In this document: positions 21,218 to 31,659 of the stretch, in pieces
How the letters are laid out: each line of letters starts with the position of its first letter
Numbering within the stretch: position 1 is the first letter of the stretch
NCBI GenBank assembly: GCA_025769875.1
Contig: JAGFNK010000108.1
Location: 62,001 to 126,000 of the forward strand
DNA: 64,000 nt
Direction of reading: 5' to 3'
DNA from: Russula earlei
Taxonomy: Eukaryota; Basidiomycota; Agaricomycetes; Russulales; Russulaceae
Notes under the pieces: model-generated
Seen by the model: the letters and a program-made list of their open reading frames with translations, nothing else
The model's database searches: none
What the model was told of the DNA's origin: nothing
Position numbers and translations under genes: made by a program

Positions 21218-22720
21218 GTGCCTCGAGAATACGCCTTAGAAGAAGACGAAGAAGAAGACGCTATCACTAGACACGTCTTAAGTCTAAATCACTATCAAAC
21301 CTGGACCTCCATCGCGTTCCCTATCACCACTTTAACCAACTTACATGACATACCAGAAATTGAACCACCTCACAAGGACTTCCCCCACCTTATTGTTAAA
21401 GAGTTCCTTGAAGTCTTGCCTTTTGGACAGCTCTTAAGCCACAACGAACACGCACTATACCTTGAAACCCTTAGTCGACTTCTACCACCAGCACGACAAC
21501 AACTATTATATTGGCACCTTGCTCAAGCGAAGAACATCCAAGGACAACCAGTTGACTACCAATCCTTATGCACCAGTGAATTAAACCTCTGGACCAGAGT
21601 CATTCAACCACGCCACCACATTATTATCCACTCCTTGAGAACAGGATACCGCTTGTTCTACTTAGCTTGGACATACATCAGCTACTATCGTCTCACTGTC
21701 CAGTTCTACCACCTACGTCTCAACAGAATACAAAGGGAAAACCAATCTTACGTCCAACTTGCGGTTGTACCAGGAATACACAACACCTTCAATTGGGAAA
21801 CTAACTCGTGGTTGTACGACACAGACTATAATCAACCTTGGGCAATTACCAGCCCAGATGCCTCATATACTGGTCCCCCTGCATACTATTCTGTCCCAGC
21901 AATCCTAGAAGCCTCAAGTCTCGCCCCTCGACCCCTCACACCGATTCAGACCACTGTCCCAACTAGCCAAGAATGTTGGTCTGCCAGCACAGAAAATACT
22001 GAGTCAAATCCATGGACAGCAAGGTGTAACTGCAAAACAGAGTATTGCATGTGCAACTTTCGACCAGACACACCTCCTACTCCTGACAGAATTACCTTGT
22101 GGATGCCGGGCGATTACCACCTCCCCATTCGATAAATCTGGCCCCTCGACACAGAAGACGTGCATCATCCCAACGACCCCCTGAGAGAGAAACAATCCCC
22201 AACGCAAGAGGATTCCTTGTCGAAAGACCATTACCTCCTACCCCTCCTGATGCCTACGTACCCTTGTTTACCAACCGTATTCCTACCCCTGTTATACCTA
22301 CCCAACCCTTTGCATCACCCCTTGTTGAATCCCCTGATAGTGCCAATCTTAGGAATACTGATTTACACTGTTATCTACCAGAACAATCCTTCTTAGCATT
22401 AAACCTACCTACGCGTTCAAGGAGAGAGTTAATTGAATTCAAGAGTTATTGCACCCAAGCTTAGGCATCAACGACTGACACACTTTATAGTTTACAAACA
22501 CCCCACCAAGGAAATAAGTGACTTTGCCATCTCCCCAGCAGAATTCGAAGGATATCTGTGGAAGACCCGAGTGGTTCTAACACAAAGCAGCATCACTGAA
22601 GAATATTCCCGAATCCAATTAAGAAAACACCAAGGAAGACCCGATACTATTCGACTAAAACCAGCCTACACCATTGCATATCCTTGGAACAACGGTCATT
22701 GGACTATAACAGTCGTCTAG
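21218..22720 (+). CDS. A3 ORF2: unrecognised ~500-residue protein with two frame breaks
   Basis: Three consecutive frames, 21218-22135, about 22110-22464 and about 22433-22720, look like one coding region shifted twice. The N-terminal third is acidic (EEDEEEDAITRH), then rich in helices and aromatic residues (HSLRTGYRLFYLAWTYISYYR). A Cys cluster CNCKTEYCMC near 22028-22057 is followed by a Pro-rich linker. The last part ends AYPWNNGHWTITVV, five bases before the gag start. The first codon is GTG, with no upstream ATG. I recognise no family. It may be an additional structural protein or an N-terminal extension of Gag. Confidence 0.45.
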
Positions 22721-22724
22721 ATCT

Positions 22725-24233
22725 ATGAGCACTAGGAGAGACATCACTGACGAAGAAGAAAATCTAATCCCACTCCTATTTGAAGGCCTCAGTTACGACA
22801 CTCAAGATCACTGTTACCGAGGGAAATTCGTGGGTGTATCTATTATCAACCACGGAAATCTTTCTGACACATGGTTATACGAAGACGACAACAACGAAGT
22901 TACCACTGAACAACTTAAAGCAGCAGCCCCAGGAGCGGAAAACGTTCAAGAATTCAACCCCTACAATTTCACAGGTCTCTTCCTAGATAAACCAGTCAAG
23001 TGGAGTCATTCTAGAAGATATTGGGTTTACTACAACAACAAAGAAGTCGACTTCACGGCTAGAGCAACACAAGAAGTTACCGCTGTTCTAGGCACTGCAC
23101 CAAGCGCTCGAAGCACTACTCCAGGACCCTCTACCCGTCGAAACACTCAACAACCCACTCCGCATACAGCTAGCAGCGTACCACAAACAATTCCCCGAAC
23201 ACTCACTCCAACTAGAATCCAGTTACAAGGTCCAGCTCCACCAATTGTTACAGTCGCAACAACTCAGAACCCTACAATGTCAAGCAATCCACGTCTTGTT
23301 GGAACTGCACCAGAACCCTTTGATGGAAAGGCCGATAATGCAGAAGCCTTTTGGGCAGCTTTAGCCAATTACTACTACATCAATGGCGACTCCTTTACAG
23401 ATGAAAGCAAGAAAGTCGCTGCTGCACTAACCCACTTTAAAGTAGGAACACCCGCTGGAGCATGGGCTAGAGAACAGACCACTAAGGCTATGGCTCATAC
23501 AATAGCAGACTATGGATCATGGGACGACTTCAAGAAAGCCTTTGCCGATCACTTCATCCCTGCAGAAGCAGAGTTGGCCTCCGCTAATACCATGCACACC
23601 TATTATCAAGGAAAACTACCATTTAATGAATGGTATCAGAAATGGTCGCACCACGCATCACGAGCTACCACCGATGAAAGAACAAAGATGTACGCATTTA
23701 GGAAGAACATTAACCCGGCCTTACATCAGAAAATATTGGGAATCACACCAACACCAACTACACTTGCAGCCCTTGTCAAAGCAGCAAGAGAATTCGACAA
23801 CCTTTTCCACCTATACAACTCCACTGCTTTTCGAGGAGGACGCTCTGTGCGTGCCCGAGGATTAAACACTCAAGGATCAGATAATCCATTGGAAATTAAC
23901 TTGTACCAAGGAGAACCCAATGAACGACCCTGGGAATCCAGAAGTGAAAGGAAACCCCTCACAGATGCAGAGAAAGAATTTCGACGCAAGAACAATCTCT
24001 GTTATTATTGTGGAAAGAAGAATCATATGGCAAATCAATGTAGAGCAAAGAAAGCAGCTCAAGGACGCCAACGACAAGGATCTCGCCCCCAAACAGTCAG
24101 AGCCACAACCATCCAAGATGAAAACATCGAACCTGTGCAAGAAGAACCCGTTCCTGTTGCATCACTAACGACTTGGAGAGAAACACTTGCAGACTCGATC
24201 CTCCGCCCAAGATCTGCTCCTATGGATTTTTAA
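22725..24233 (+). CDS. gag: A3 gag (complete, 502 aa)
   Basis: Intact Gag from ATG 22725 to TAA 24233. Residues ~1-110 form an N-terminal module rich in aromatic residues (RYWVYYNNKEVDF). Residues ~115-185 are a Thr/Pro/Ser-rich linker. Residues ~195-400 are the Ty3/gypsy capsid (PEPFDGKADNAEAFW, then the helical region). A CCHC knuckle CYYCGKKNHMANQC is near residues 425-438, with a basic segment after it. It makes the virus-like particle and packages RNA. Pol follows in the -1 frame. This is the only intact large retroelement ORF in the window. Confidence 0.9.
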   Translation: MSTRRDITDEEENLIPLLFEGLSYDTQDHCYRGKFVGVSIINHGNLSDTWLYEDDNNEVTTEQLKAAAPGAENVQEFNPYNFTGLFLDKPVKWSHSRRYWVYYNNKEVDFTARATQEVTAVLGTAPSARSTTPGPSTRRNTQQPTPHTASSVPQTIPRTLTPTRIQLQGPAPPIVTVATTQNPTMSSNPRLVGTAPEPFDGKADNAEAFWAALANYYYINGDSFTDESKKVAAALTHFKVGTPAGAWAREQTTKAMAHTIADYGSWDDFKKAFADHFIPAEAELASANTMHTYYQGKLPFNEWYQKWSHHASRATTDERTKMYAFRKNINPALHQKILGITPTPTTLAALVKAAREFDNLFHLYNSTAFRGGRSVRARGLNTQGSDNPLEINLYQGEPNERPWESRSERKPLTDAEKEFRRKNNLCYYCGKKNHMANQCRAKKAAQGRQRQGSRPQTVRATTIQDENIEPVQEEPVPVASLTTWRETLADSILRPRSAPMDF

Positions 24234-24269
24234 TTGGACCCCCTTCTGCACCGAGGAGGGACGCGGTCC
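24222..24269 (+). promoter_or_regulatory. Candidate -1 ribosomal frameshift signal of A3 gag-pol
   Basis: ATG GAT TTT TAA at the gag end gives a TTTTT slip site at the stop codon. Stem: GGACC 24236-24240 with GGTCC 24265-24269, and CCCTTCT 24241-24247 with AGGAGGG 24254-24260, loop GCACCG, bulge ACGC. Compared with A1 (AGAAGGG) an A-to-G change turns a U-A pair into U-G, so pairing is kept. Protease is open in the -1 frame across this site. Confidence 0.55.
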
Positions 24270-27200
24270 AAATCAGTACGATACAAAGAGAAATCAATTA
24301 CCCCAAAGTTTTTACCAAGAATATTCGCTCCCCTTCCATTGCCTTGAAAGTTACCTTAGTAGGGAAGACAAGCGGCAAAGAAATCGGTGCAAGAGCCCTG
24401 CTCGACAGTGGAGCAGAAGGAATGATAATCCATGAACGATTTGCACAAAGACACCACCTGCACCTTCGAACTATTACCAAACCCTTGCCAGCACAAAATG
24501 TAGACGGAACACAAAATGCCAATGGACTAATACGTTTTAGCACCATCCAAAGACTTCGCATTCAAGCGCACACAGGCGCCACTCATGACGAACAAGCAGA
24601 ATTCCTTGTCACTAACATTGGAGATCACGACATTATCTTAGGAACAGATTGGCTACGACACCACAACCCAGATATTGATTGGGCAAATGATACAATCACA
24701 CTGAGGAACTGCCCCCGAACTTGCCTTACCACACACCCAAGCATAACCATTGCATCTGCATCTGGAACTGCGGAATTACCAAATACAAGCGCTTACTTTC
24801 CCTGAAGAAGAAGAACCCGAGTTTACGGACGTTGCTGCACTAATCTTCCCAGATACTGAAGGACCATTGAACCCATGTGTTGACGAACAAATCCATGATG
24901 CGTTTAGCCCAATAACAATCAGCATAAGAGCCAAATCAACCACAGCTACCAAACTAGCCAATGCAGAAACACCTCCTAAGACATTAGACGAACTTATCCC
25001 TGCCCAATTCTTGAAATGGCGAAAGGTTTTCGATGAACAAGCTTCCCAACGCCTTCCTGCTCACCAACCATGGGACCATGCAATCAATCTGAAACCAGGG
25101 ATCGCCCGACGCGATTCTGGTATCTATCGACTTACTCCTAAAGAACTACAAGCCCTAAAAGAATACCTAAATGAACATTTGAAAAGAGGCACTATCCGAC
25201 CATCAAAAGCAGCTATTGCCAGTCCATTCTTCTTTGTAGAAAAGAAAGGTGGAAGTCTACGACCAGTACAAGACTACCGAGCCCTGAACACAGCAACAAT
25301 TAAAGACGCCTACCCACTACCTTTGATTCCTGAATTAATCGACAAACTCCAAGGAGCCCAATACTTTACCAAGTTTGACGTACGATGGGGATACAATAAC
25401 ATCCGTCTAAGAGAAGGCGATGAACACCTCAGCGGCATTCAAGACACCATTAGGACTCTTCGAACCTTTAATAATGACATTTGGTCTCTGCAACGCCCCA
25501 GCCACTTTCCAACGCTTTATGAACACCATCCTAGCAAAATACATTGCCACAGAACAAGTGGTCGTTTACCTAGATGATATACTAATCATGGCGCAAACCT
25601 TGAATGAACTAGATGACTGGACGCATAAGGTCCTAAAGACACTCCAAGACCACGACTTATACTTGAAACCAGAGAAATGTGCTTTTCGACAAACCTCTAT
25701 TAGTTACCTAGGCATCAATATCTCCCAAGGACGAATATCCATGGACCAAGACAAGTTAATAGGCATTACAAAATGGCCTACTCCGACCAATGTTACAGAA
25801 GTACAAGCATTTCTAGGGTTTTGCAACTTCTATCGACGATTTATCCACCAATACTCACGAATGGCATGACCCTTGTTTAATCTAACCAAGAAAGAACACC
25901 CCTTTAAATGGGAAGATGATGAAGAACAAGCATTCAGAAAATTAATTCAAGCGTTCACAACAGCCCCAGTCCTCATGTTACCTGATCATACAAAACCCTT
26001 TCGACTCATCTGCGACGCAAGCGACTTTGCAGTTGGCGCAATCTTAGAACAACCTGATGAATTTAACAGATACCACCCAGTAGCCTATTTTTCAAAATCC
26101 TTAGACCCTGCACAATGAAATTACATGATCTATGATAAAGAACTCCTTGCCATTGTCTCATCCCTCTGGCACTTCCGACACTACCTTGAAGGCGCTACAC
26201 ACCCCATTGATCTATGGACAGACCACAATAATTTGACATACTTCATGACAAAACAAAAACTCACGCGACGACAAGCCCGATGGGCGCTCCTTCTCAGCAA
26301 CTTTGACTTTGCCATCACCCATCACCCAGGAACCATGAACAAAGCAGACGGTCTGTCCAGGCGGCCAGACTTTAAAGAGGGGATACAAAACGAAAATGAT
26401 GGAAAGGTGCTCCTAGATGACAAATATTTTAAAATTAGAGCAACACGCACCTCTGCCACAGAACCGATCGGTGACCAAGAACTTCGACAACAACTGCGAT
26501 CTAGCAAAGAATACGACCCAGAAGTAGTCTAACGCGTTAGCAATCATTATAAAGAATGGACCAAGACGATTATCCAAAGGCTTACAAGACTGGAACCTCG
26601 AAGATGGACTAATATTATTCAAAGGAAAAGTCTACATCCCAAACAACGACACCCTACGAAAGAAAATTCTGAAACTACACCATGACTCCCTCGCCACCGG
26701 ACATCCTGGCCAATGGAAAACTTACGAACTAATCAGCCGAAACTATTGGTGGCCAGGAATGCTAACCTATGTCAAAAGTTATGTAGATGGTTGCGCAATT
26801 TGCCAAAGTACAAAAAACCTGCCCAAAGACAGAAACACCCCTTGTACCAATTACACCAGCTGGAGAAGTATGGAAGAGCATTACCATGGACTTTATCATG
26901 GACCTACCAATTTCACAAGGCTTTGACAGCCTCCTAGTCGTGGTAGATCGGTTCAGCAAAGCAATAATCATTACCCCCTGCCACAAGACAATCACAGCGG
27001 ATGAAACAGCAACACTAATCATGAACAATGTCTGGAGAAGAGTAGGCCTCCCAACACAAATAATATCAGACAGAGGTCCCTCAATTCGCAGCAAAAGTCA
27101 CTCAAGAACTATGGAAGAAATTAAGTGTCAAGGTATCATTGAGCATAGCATATCACCCTCAAACAGATGGAGAAACAGAATGAGTTAACCAAGAACTAGA

Positions 27201-27928
27201 ACAATACCTACGAATATTTTGCAACCACCAAGCGGACAATTGGGCAGAACTAATTCCCTTTATGGAGTTTGCACATAATGCCAGACAACACAGTGCTACA
27301 AACAAACCCCCTTTCGAGGTCTGGTATGGCTTTAACCCAACATTTGCTCCGCCCCTTGCTTTTGCATCAAAGTTCCCTTCAATCCAAGAAAGACTAACAA
27401 GATTAAACCAACTCAGAGAAGAAGTAGCTGCCTCCCTAAACCGAGCAACTGAGATCATGAAGCAATCAGGACCCCAAACCTCCACATTTCAGTTTTAAAG
27501 AAGGGGATCAAGTATGGTTGGAAGCCACAAATCTATGAACCACTCACCCAAAAGCAAAACTAGCCCCTCGATGCTATGGACCATTCAAAGTCATCACTGC
27601 CTATCCAGTAAATGTTCGCCTCGAGCTACCAAAGTCCTGGAAGATACACCCAGTCTTTCACCATTCCCTGATTAAACCTTACAAAGAAACCACTGCCCAC
27701 GGTCCTAATTTCTCAAACCCGCCACCGATACTAGTGGAAGGAGAAGAACAATATGAAGTAGAACAGATCTTAAACTCTCGACTCTCCCCAAACCGCAAAG
27801 GGATCCAATACCTAGTTAAATGGAAAGGTTACACTGCCGCAGAAAACACTTGGGAACCAGCATCTAACCTATCAAAAGCGCAATTACTTGTTAAAGACTT
27901 CCATCAGGAAATATCCGAAGGCGCTTAA
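24234..27928 (+). pseudogene. pol: A3 pol: protease-RT-RNase H-integrase-chromodomain, broken
   Basis: Protease DSGAEG near 24407-24424 and ILGTDWL near 24637. RT runs from about 24985 with LRPVQDYRALN near 25255, FTKFDVRWGYNNI near 25367 and YLDD near 25568. RNase H spans about 25975-26330 ([26 protein letters not shown]). The integrase HHCC region is near 26680-26810, catalytic Asp near 26887, ISDRGP near 27066, HPQTDGE-equivalent near 27150, then a chromodomain (YEVEQILNSRL...YLVKWKGYTAAENTW) at 27752-27860. Lesions: +1 insertions near 24769, 25430, 26527 and 27078, and TGA at 25867, 26116 and 27181, the last two where sister copies have CGA. Confidence 0.85.
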
Positions 27929-28204
27929 AACGATTCCCACCAGGAGTAACCCCTAAACCAACAACTCTCATCATGACCTCCGTCGATGACTATCTTTATC
28001 CTTGTTACCAACGAACTTTTCAGAGAACCCCTGCAATCACATGCACTCAATCAACTACAGCTATCCCCAAAGCAATCCATAGAACAAGAAAGAATTCCCC
28101 ACAAACAAACAGACTTTGACTTCTCATATGCAAACTACTCCACCTCCCAAAGAAACAAGTTCCTACCTGTTGCAGGAGCAACAAGTCTATAAAGAGGGGA
28201 TGAA
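27929..28204 (+). other. A3 region between chromodomain and 3' LTR
   Basis: About 275 bases with a short frame (27986-28192) that looks like a decayed pol tail. It ends in the polypurine priming tract AAAGAGGGGATGAA (28191-28204) immediately before the LTR. The same tract precedes the A1 and A2 LTRs. Confidence 0.6.
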
Positions 28205-28821
28205 TGTTACGAACCAAGGCCAGATCCTGGCCGTAGATTGTCCTATTTCACTCAAGAGAGACCTCTCTCACTTTGCATTACCGACTCCCTTCCATTTTCT
28301 GGGCTATCCCTCCTGCGGTACAAGATATCGCTATTGCAAAGGCACTATAACACGACCAGGCACCCGTTTCCTAATCGGGTAATCATCGCGTGGCAGCCAC
28401 ATGGCCACCCAGCCACCAAGGACCCTGAAACAGCTGGCACAAACTCTTAGAAACTGTTGCATAAATCATCTGACGTCATCAAGGCTCCAATGACATCATG
28501 GCTGACTGAGCGACTCCACAGTGACCTCATAGGCTCACTAAGCACTCCACAGTGACATCATAATGATGTCATCGCTCCACAATGATCAGTAATACGCTCA
28601 GTAAGCCTGAAACTTGACACAAGCAAGTTTATGCCTCTGTAGTCCTATTGGGTGGTACCAAAGAGTCTAGAATAGTCCCAGTTCTTTGTAATCGACCCTG
28701 TACACTGTATATAAGCCCCAATGAAGCATGGCAGTCGTCAGACTGTCCATTTGTGATACTCTCATCTTCCTGGGTACTCCCCTGCGACTGCTCAGTCTAA
28801 AGTCCTCCCTCGTCCTCAAGG

Positions 28822-29783
28822 TGTCAAGACTCACTGTTGAACTATCCAGTTCAAGAGCGAGGGATAAGCTCGAAGACGAGTCGATAGACATCCAAGACTG
28901 CATGGGCAAGAAGTAGAGTCCAGAGTAGTAACAGATACCAGAGAGGTATTGTTACTGTGAGAGTCGAGCAATCACGCAGGGAAGAGGCCAGGGTAGTCAC
29001 AAGGGGATGGTCCTTAAAGGAGTATCCCAGGGTTGGAGAGTGCCGTAAACAAATGGACAGTCTGAGGACTGTCCACTACTTTATTGAGCGCTTATATACT
29101 ACAAGAGAACTGCTAAATAGGGAACAAGTCATAACCTTGTTATCAAGCACCATAGAGTGATGAGTAAGAAGTCGGAGGACGCTTACTGAGCATGCTCGGT
29201 CATGCTCAGTAAGCTGCTGAGTAAGAAGCTTCTCTTGATGAGTAAGAGCTTCCACTGTCCACAGTGTTCACTGCTTTAGTGCACGTGCAAGCACCTGATT
29301 CATTTCCTGTTAGTTAGTTTAGGGCCGGTCATTTGAGGACTTGTAGTTTGGTTAGGAATAGTGTTATCTTATAAGGCCCTTATATAGTTCTATTAGGGTC
29401 CTTAGAGTCGACCCTAATACTTCTATTAAGGTCCTTAGTGTTGCCTTATAGTTCGTTCTATAGTTATTAGAGTTGGTCTAATAACGCGTTGTAGGGCCTT
29501 TGATACTCAGGTTAGTACCTATTGTAGAGTTCCTAGGGTCGTTCCAAAGGGTCCTTAGGAAGGCCCTAATGCTGTCTTTTGTTGCTAGAAGGGTTGCCTT
29601 TAAGTGGGGCTTGCTGTATGTCGATTGTGCCGAGAATCGCTCGTGCAACAATGCGCGCGCGATATTGTGGACACCTCTACTCACCCCTTTTGCTCGTGTG
29701 AACAGGGTGACACCATAGAGGCTGGGTTTCCTCCTATAAGGAAGGGTCCTTCAAGGGCCCTCTCCGGAGAATGGTTCATGACA
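28822..29783 (-). mobile_element. Solo LTR B in the A3 3' LTR
   Basis: 962 bp flanked by CAAGG (28817-28821 and 29784-29788). Minus-strand orientation: TGTCATGAACC at 29783 to TTGACA at 28822. It splits the A LTR between its TATA region and its ORF. Confidence 0.92.
28851..28997 (-). CDS. LTR-encoded membrane peptide frame, family B copy 3
   Basis: A 48-codon minus-strand frame: TTLASSLRDC, then VTIPLWYLLLLWTLLLAHA, then YRLVFELIPRS and stop. Nearly all differences from the copy at 20238-20384 are silent (TCT/TCG, CTT/CTA, GAC/GAT, CAC/CAT); one is conservative (Val to Ile). Confidence 0.55.
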   Translation of the reverse strand, partial: TTLASSLRDCSTLTVTIPLWYLLLLWTLLLAHAVLDVYRLVFELIPRS

Positions 29784-29822
29784 CAAGGTACTCTTCAACG
29801 ACCGCCTTATCTAAAGCCCCTT

Positions 29823-29969
29823 ACTGCACTGGCCTCTACTCTTCGCCTCTGCCTCCTGCAACACGTACCAGTCCCCATCTGGTATCTTCTAGTCATTTGG
29901 CTCGTCCTTCTGTTCAACGCCGTTTACGCCGCGTACCATCTGTTCCGACCCTTGCCCACCTGCTCCTGA
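29823..29969 (+). CDS. LTR-encoded membrane peptide frame, family A (A3 3' LTR)
   Basis: Reads TALASTLRLC, then VPVPIWYLLVIWLVLLFNA, then YHLFRPLPTCS and TGA, with the same 48-codon length as the B frames. The upstream part of the leader is displaced by the nested B LTR. The ORF is intact in this copy and interrupted by TGA in the 5' LTR (19157). Confidence 0.5.
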   Translation, partial: TALASTLRLCLLQHVPVPIWYLLVIWLVLLFNAVYAAYHLFRPLPTCS

Positions 29970-30001
29970 GTCCTTAGTGATCAGCAGTACGTGTCTTGAC
30001 A

Positions 30002-31062
30002 ATTTTTGAAACTTTCAATAGCAATAACGTCCATTTCTGGCCACCCTGTTTTGTTCAGAAGCTGTTCAAAGGTGGAGATGTAATCATCAAGGGATTCCTT
30101 CATTGTGTGTTTGGCGAGAGCTGCTTGAGCATCTTCCTTTTCCACAGTGTTGGTGAACTTAAATGTGAAGTCTGTGATGAAGTCGTTCCATAACGCTTCG
30201 TTCATTCTGTCAATGGGGTGTTGAGCCCTGTTTACCTTTTCCCTGAGTGCAGTTGCATGTGAGTTGACCCATTCTTCAACCTTTTCTCCTTGAATATAGG
30301 AGAGGGCCAGCATTGTTCATTTAAAAGGGGAAACCATTACTGCCTTGTCGTCATTAAGGCCCCAGTACAAGTTAAATTCCATGATGAATCATTTTGTTTT
30401 GTTCCTCTCCCCTGTGAAGGCAGTGGGTTCTTTACCGCTGAGGGACACATTAGTGCCTTGTGGTGCTGGGGCAGCTGCTTGAAGAGGTGGAACGACGACT
30501 GGGGGGGCCTGGGTGGCCATCTGAGGGGCCTGAGCGGCAGCTTGGGGTGGTTGTATGGCGATTTGGGGTTGAGCTGCCATAGTAGGTTCAGGGGGGTTCT
30601 GTGGTTCAAGTTCTATGGTTTCGATGGGTTCCTGGTTTTTAATGGGGTCCTCTGGTTCTAATGCAGGGGATTCAAAGGGTGTTTGGGTTTCAGTGTTTTC
30701 TGGTTCAGGGGGGTTGCCTTCGATAGAGGAGGCTTCTGTTTCTGATGGGGGTTCGTAAAGAGGGTCGTCTTCCCTCCAGTACCCTAATCCAAGGTCATTT
30801 CTGATGAGTTCTAGGTCCTGATGGGTGTAGAGCTGTCCTCTTCTGAGTTGTAGCTTGAACCAGCGGTTGTTGATAAATTCAACAGGTAATTCTTCATTGT
30901 TTTCAGTGGTGACGTAGCAGAGGAAGGTGTGAAAGCTGTCCCAAGTGGCAGTTCCTACAATGTATTCGGGGAGGTCTGGGGAGGGTCTGGGTTGGACACG
31001 GATCCAATGGTTCGGTGGTAGTTCAACGTTGATCTCCAGAATGGAGTAAGGAAGCTTAGCTT
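30002..31062 (-). pseudogene. gag: E gag, N-terminal part
   Basis: Minus strand, read from 31062 down to the A3 junction. It begins with a module PDLPEYIVGTATW...VEFINNRWFKLQ...DLGLGYW that recurs in the C and D gags. A Pro/Ala/Gln-rich linker follows (MAAQPQIAIQPPQ region at 30580), then the capsid with LSYIQGEKVEEW near 30300 and WNDFITDFTFKF. TGA codons lie near 30388 and 30315. No start ATG is seen next to the LTR, so the copy is degenerate. Confidence 0.7.
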
Positions 31063-31063
31063 G

Positions 31064-31659
31064 TGTTACGGCGTCACGGCCGTAAGAGCGTTAGCTCAAG
31101 TTTCAATGGGGCCAAGTCCCTGTGACTTGGTTCAAGGGTTCAGTGGGGCCGGCTCAAGGAGACTGGGTCAAAGGTTTAGCATCTCAAGGCTGAGTCAGAC
31201 AATGACTCAGTCTGCAGACAGAGTCAATCTCCTGGTTTCACAGAAGAAGAGGATGATGAGAGAGAGACAGAGGAGGAAGAGGAACACAAAGGTTCCTTGA
31301 GGTGTGCTTAGGTCAAGCAAAGTGTAGGGCCAGCACAAGCAAAGTTGTGATTTGAGAGAGTACAGGGCAAGGGATGCAACAGGAAATGGGACAAAGCTAA
31401 GCTTGGGACATTCCCCAGCTTCTACAGGTGCTTAAATACTGTATCTAGCGAAGCTGTACAGTACCATATGCGGAACAATAGATAATACTAACCAGTAGCA
31501 AAAGGAGCTTGAACAATAGGTGATACACAAGGGTTGAATCTATAAGGGACCATCAGCATCAAGGGATGAAATGGTAACCAAGGGAAAAGGATGAAACACA
31601 AAGATGAAACAATAAGAAGTAAAACAAGGATGAACTGAAAGAGGGGTAGATCACAACAC
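31064..31659 (-). repeat. LTR family E, 5' LTR
   Basis: 596 bp. Minus strand TGTTGTGATC...GCCGTAACA. The gag module begins just inside its inner end (31063). Partial second copy at 15754-17212. Confidence 0.7.

Larger units (their letters stand above)
18384..30001 (+). mobile_element. A3: structurally complete Ty3/gypsy element with two nested B LTRs
   Basis: 5' LTR 18384-19212, 3' LTR 28205-28821 plus 29789-30001, 5-base target duplication ATTTT (18379-18383 and 30002-30006). Excluding the nested B LTRs, the internal region is about 8 kb. It has two unrecognised ORFs, gag, then protease-RT-RNase H-integrase-chromodomain pol. Pol carries at least three frameshifts and three TGA stops, so it is not autonomous today. 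It is inserted in the gag of E. Confidence 0.9.
28205..30001 (+). repeat. LTR family A, 3' LTR of A3, interrupted by B
   Basis: 28205-28821 plus 29789-30001 give an 830-bp LTR once the B insertion and one CAAGG copy are removed. A perfect CRE word TGACGTCA lies at 28471-28478. TATA GTATATAAGC lies near 28706, and an ATG at 28728 opens MAVVRLSICDTLIFLG. Confidence 0.9.
15754..31659 (-). mobile_element. E: LTR element with gag and protease only, hosting A3 and B
   Basis: Minus-strand element whose 5' LTR is 31064-31659, whose gag is split at 18383/30002 by A3, whose protease is at 17432-17950 and whose 3' LTR is 15754-17212. Removing A3 and one ATTTT repeat joins gag in frame. No reverse transcriptase, RNase H or integrase lies between protease and 3' LTR, so this copy is a non-autonomous or deletion derivative. 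About 120 bases of the outer 3' LTR are missing at the F/C boundary. Confidence 0.75.

Noticed and set aside
28667..28909. Minus-strand frame across the A/B LTR junction
   Set aside because: Chimeric frame created by the nested insertion.
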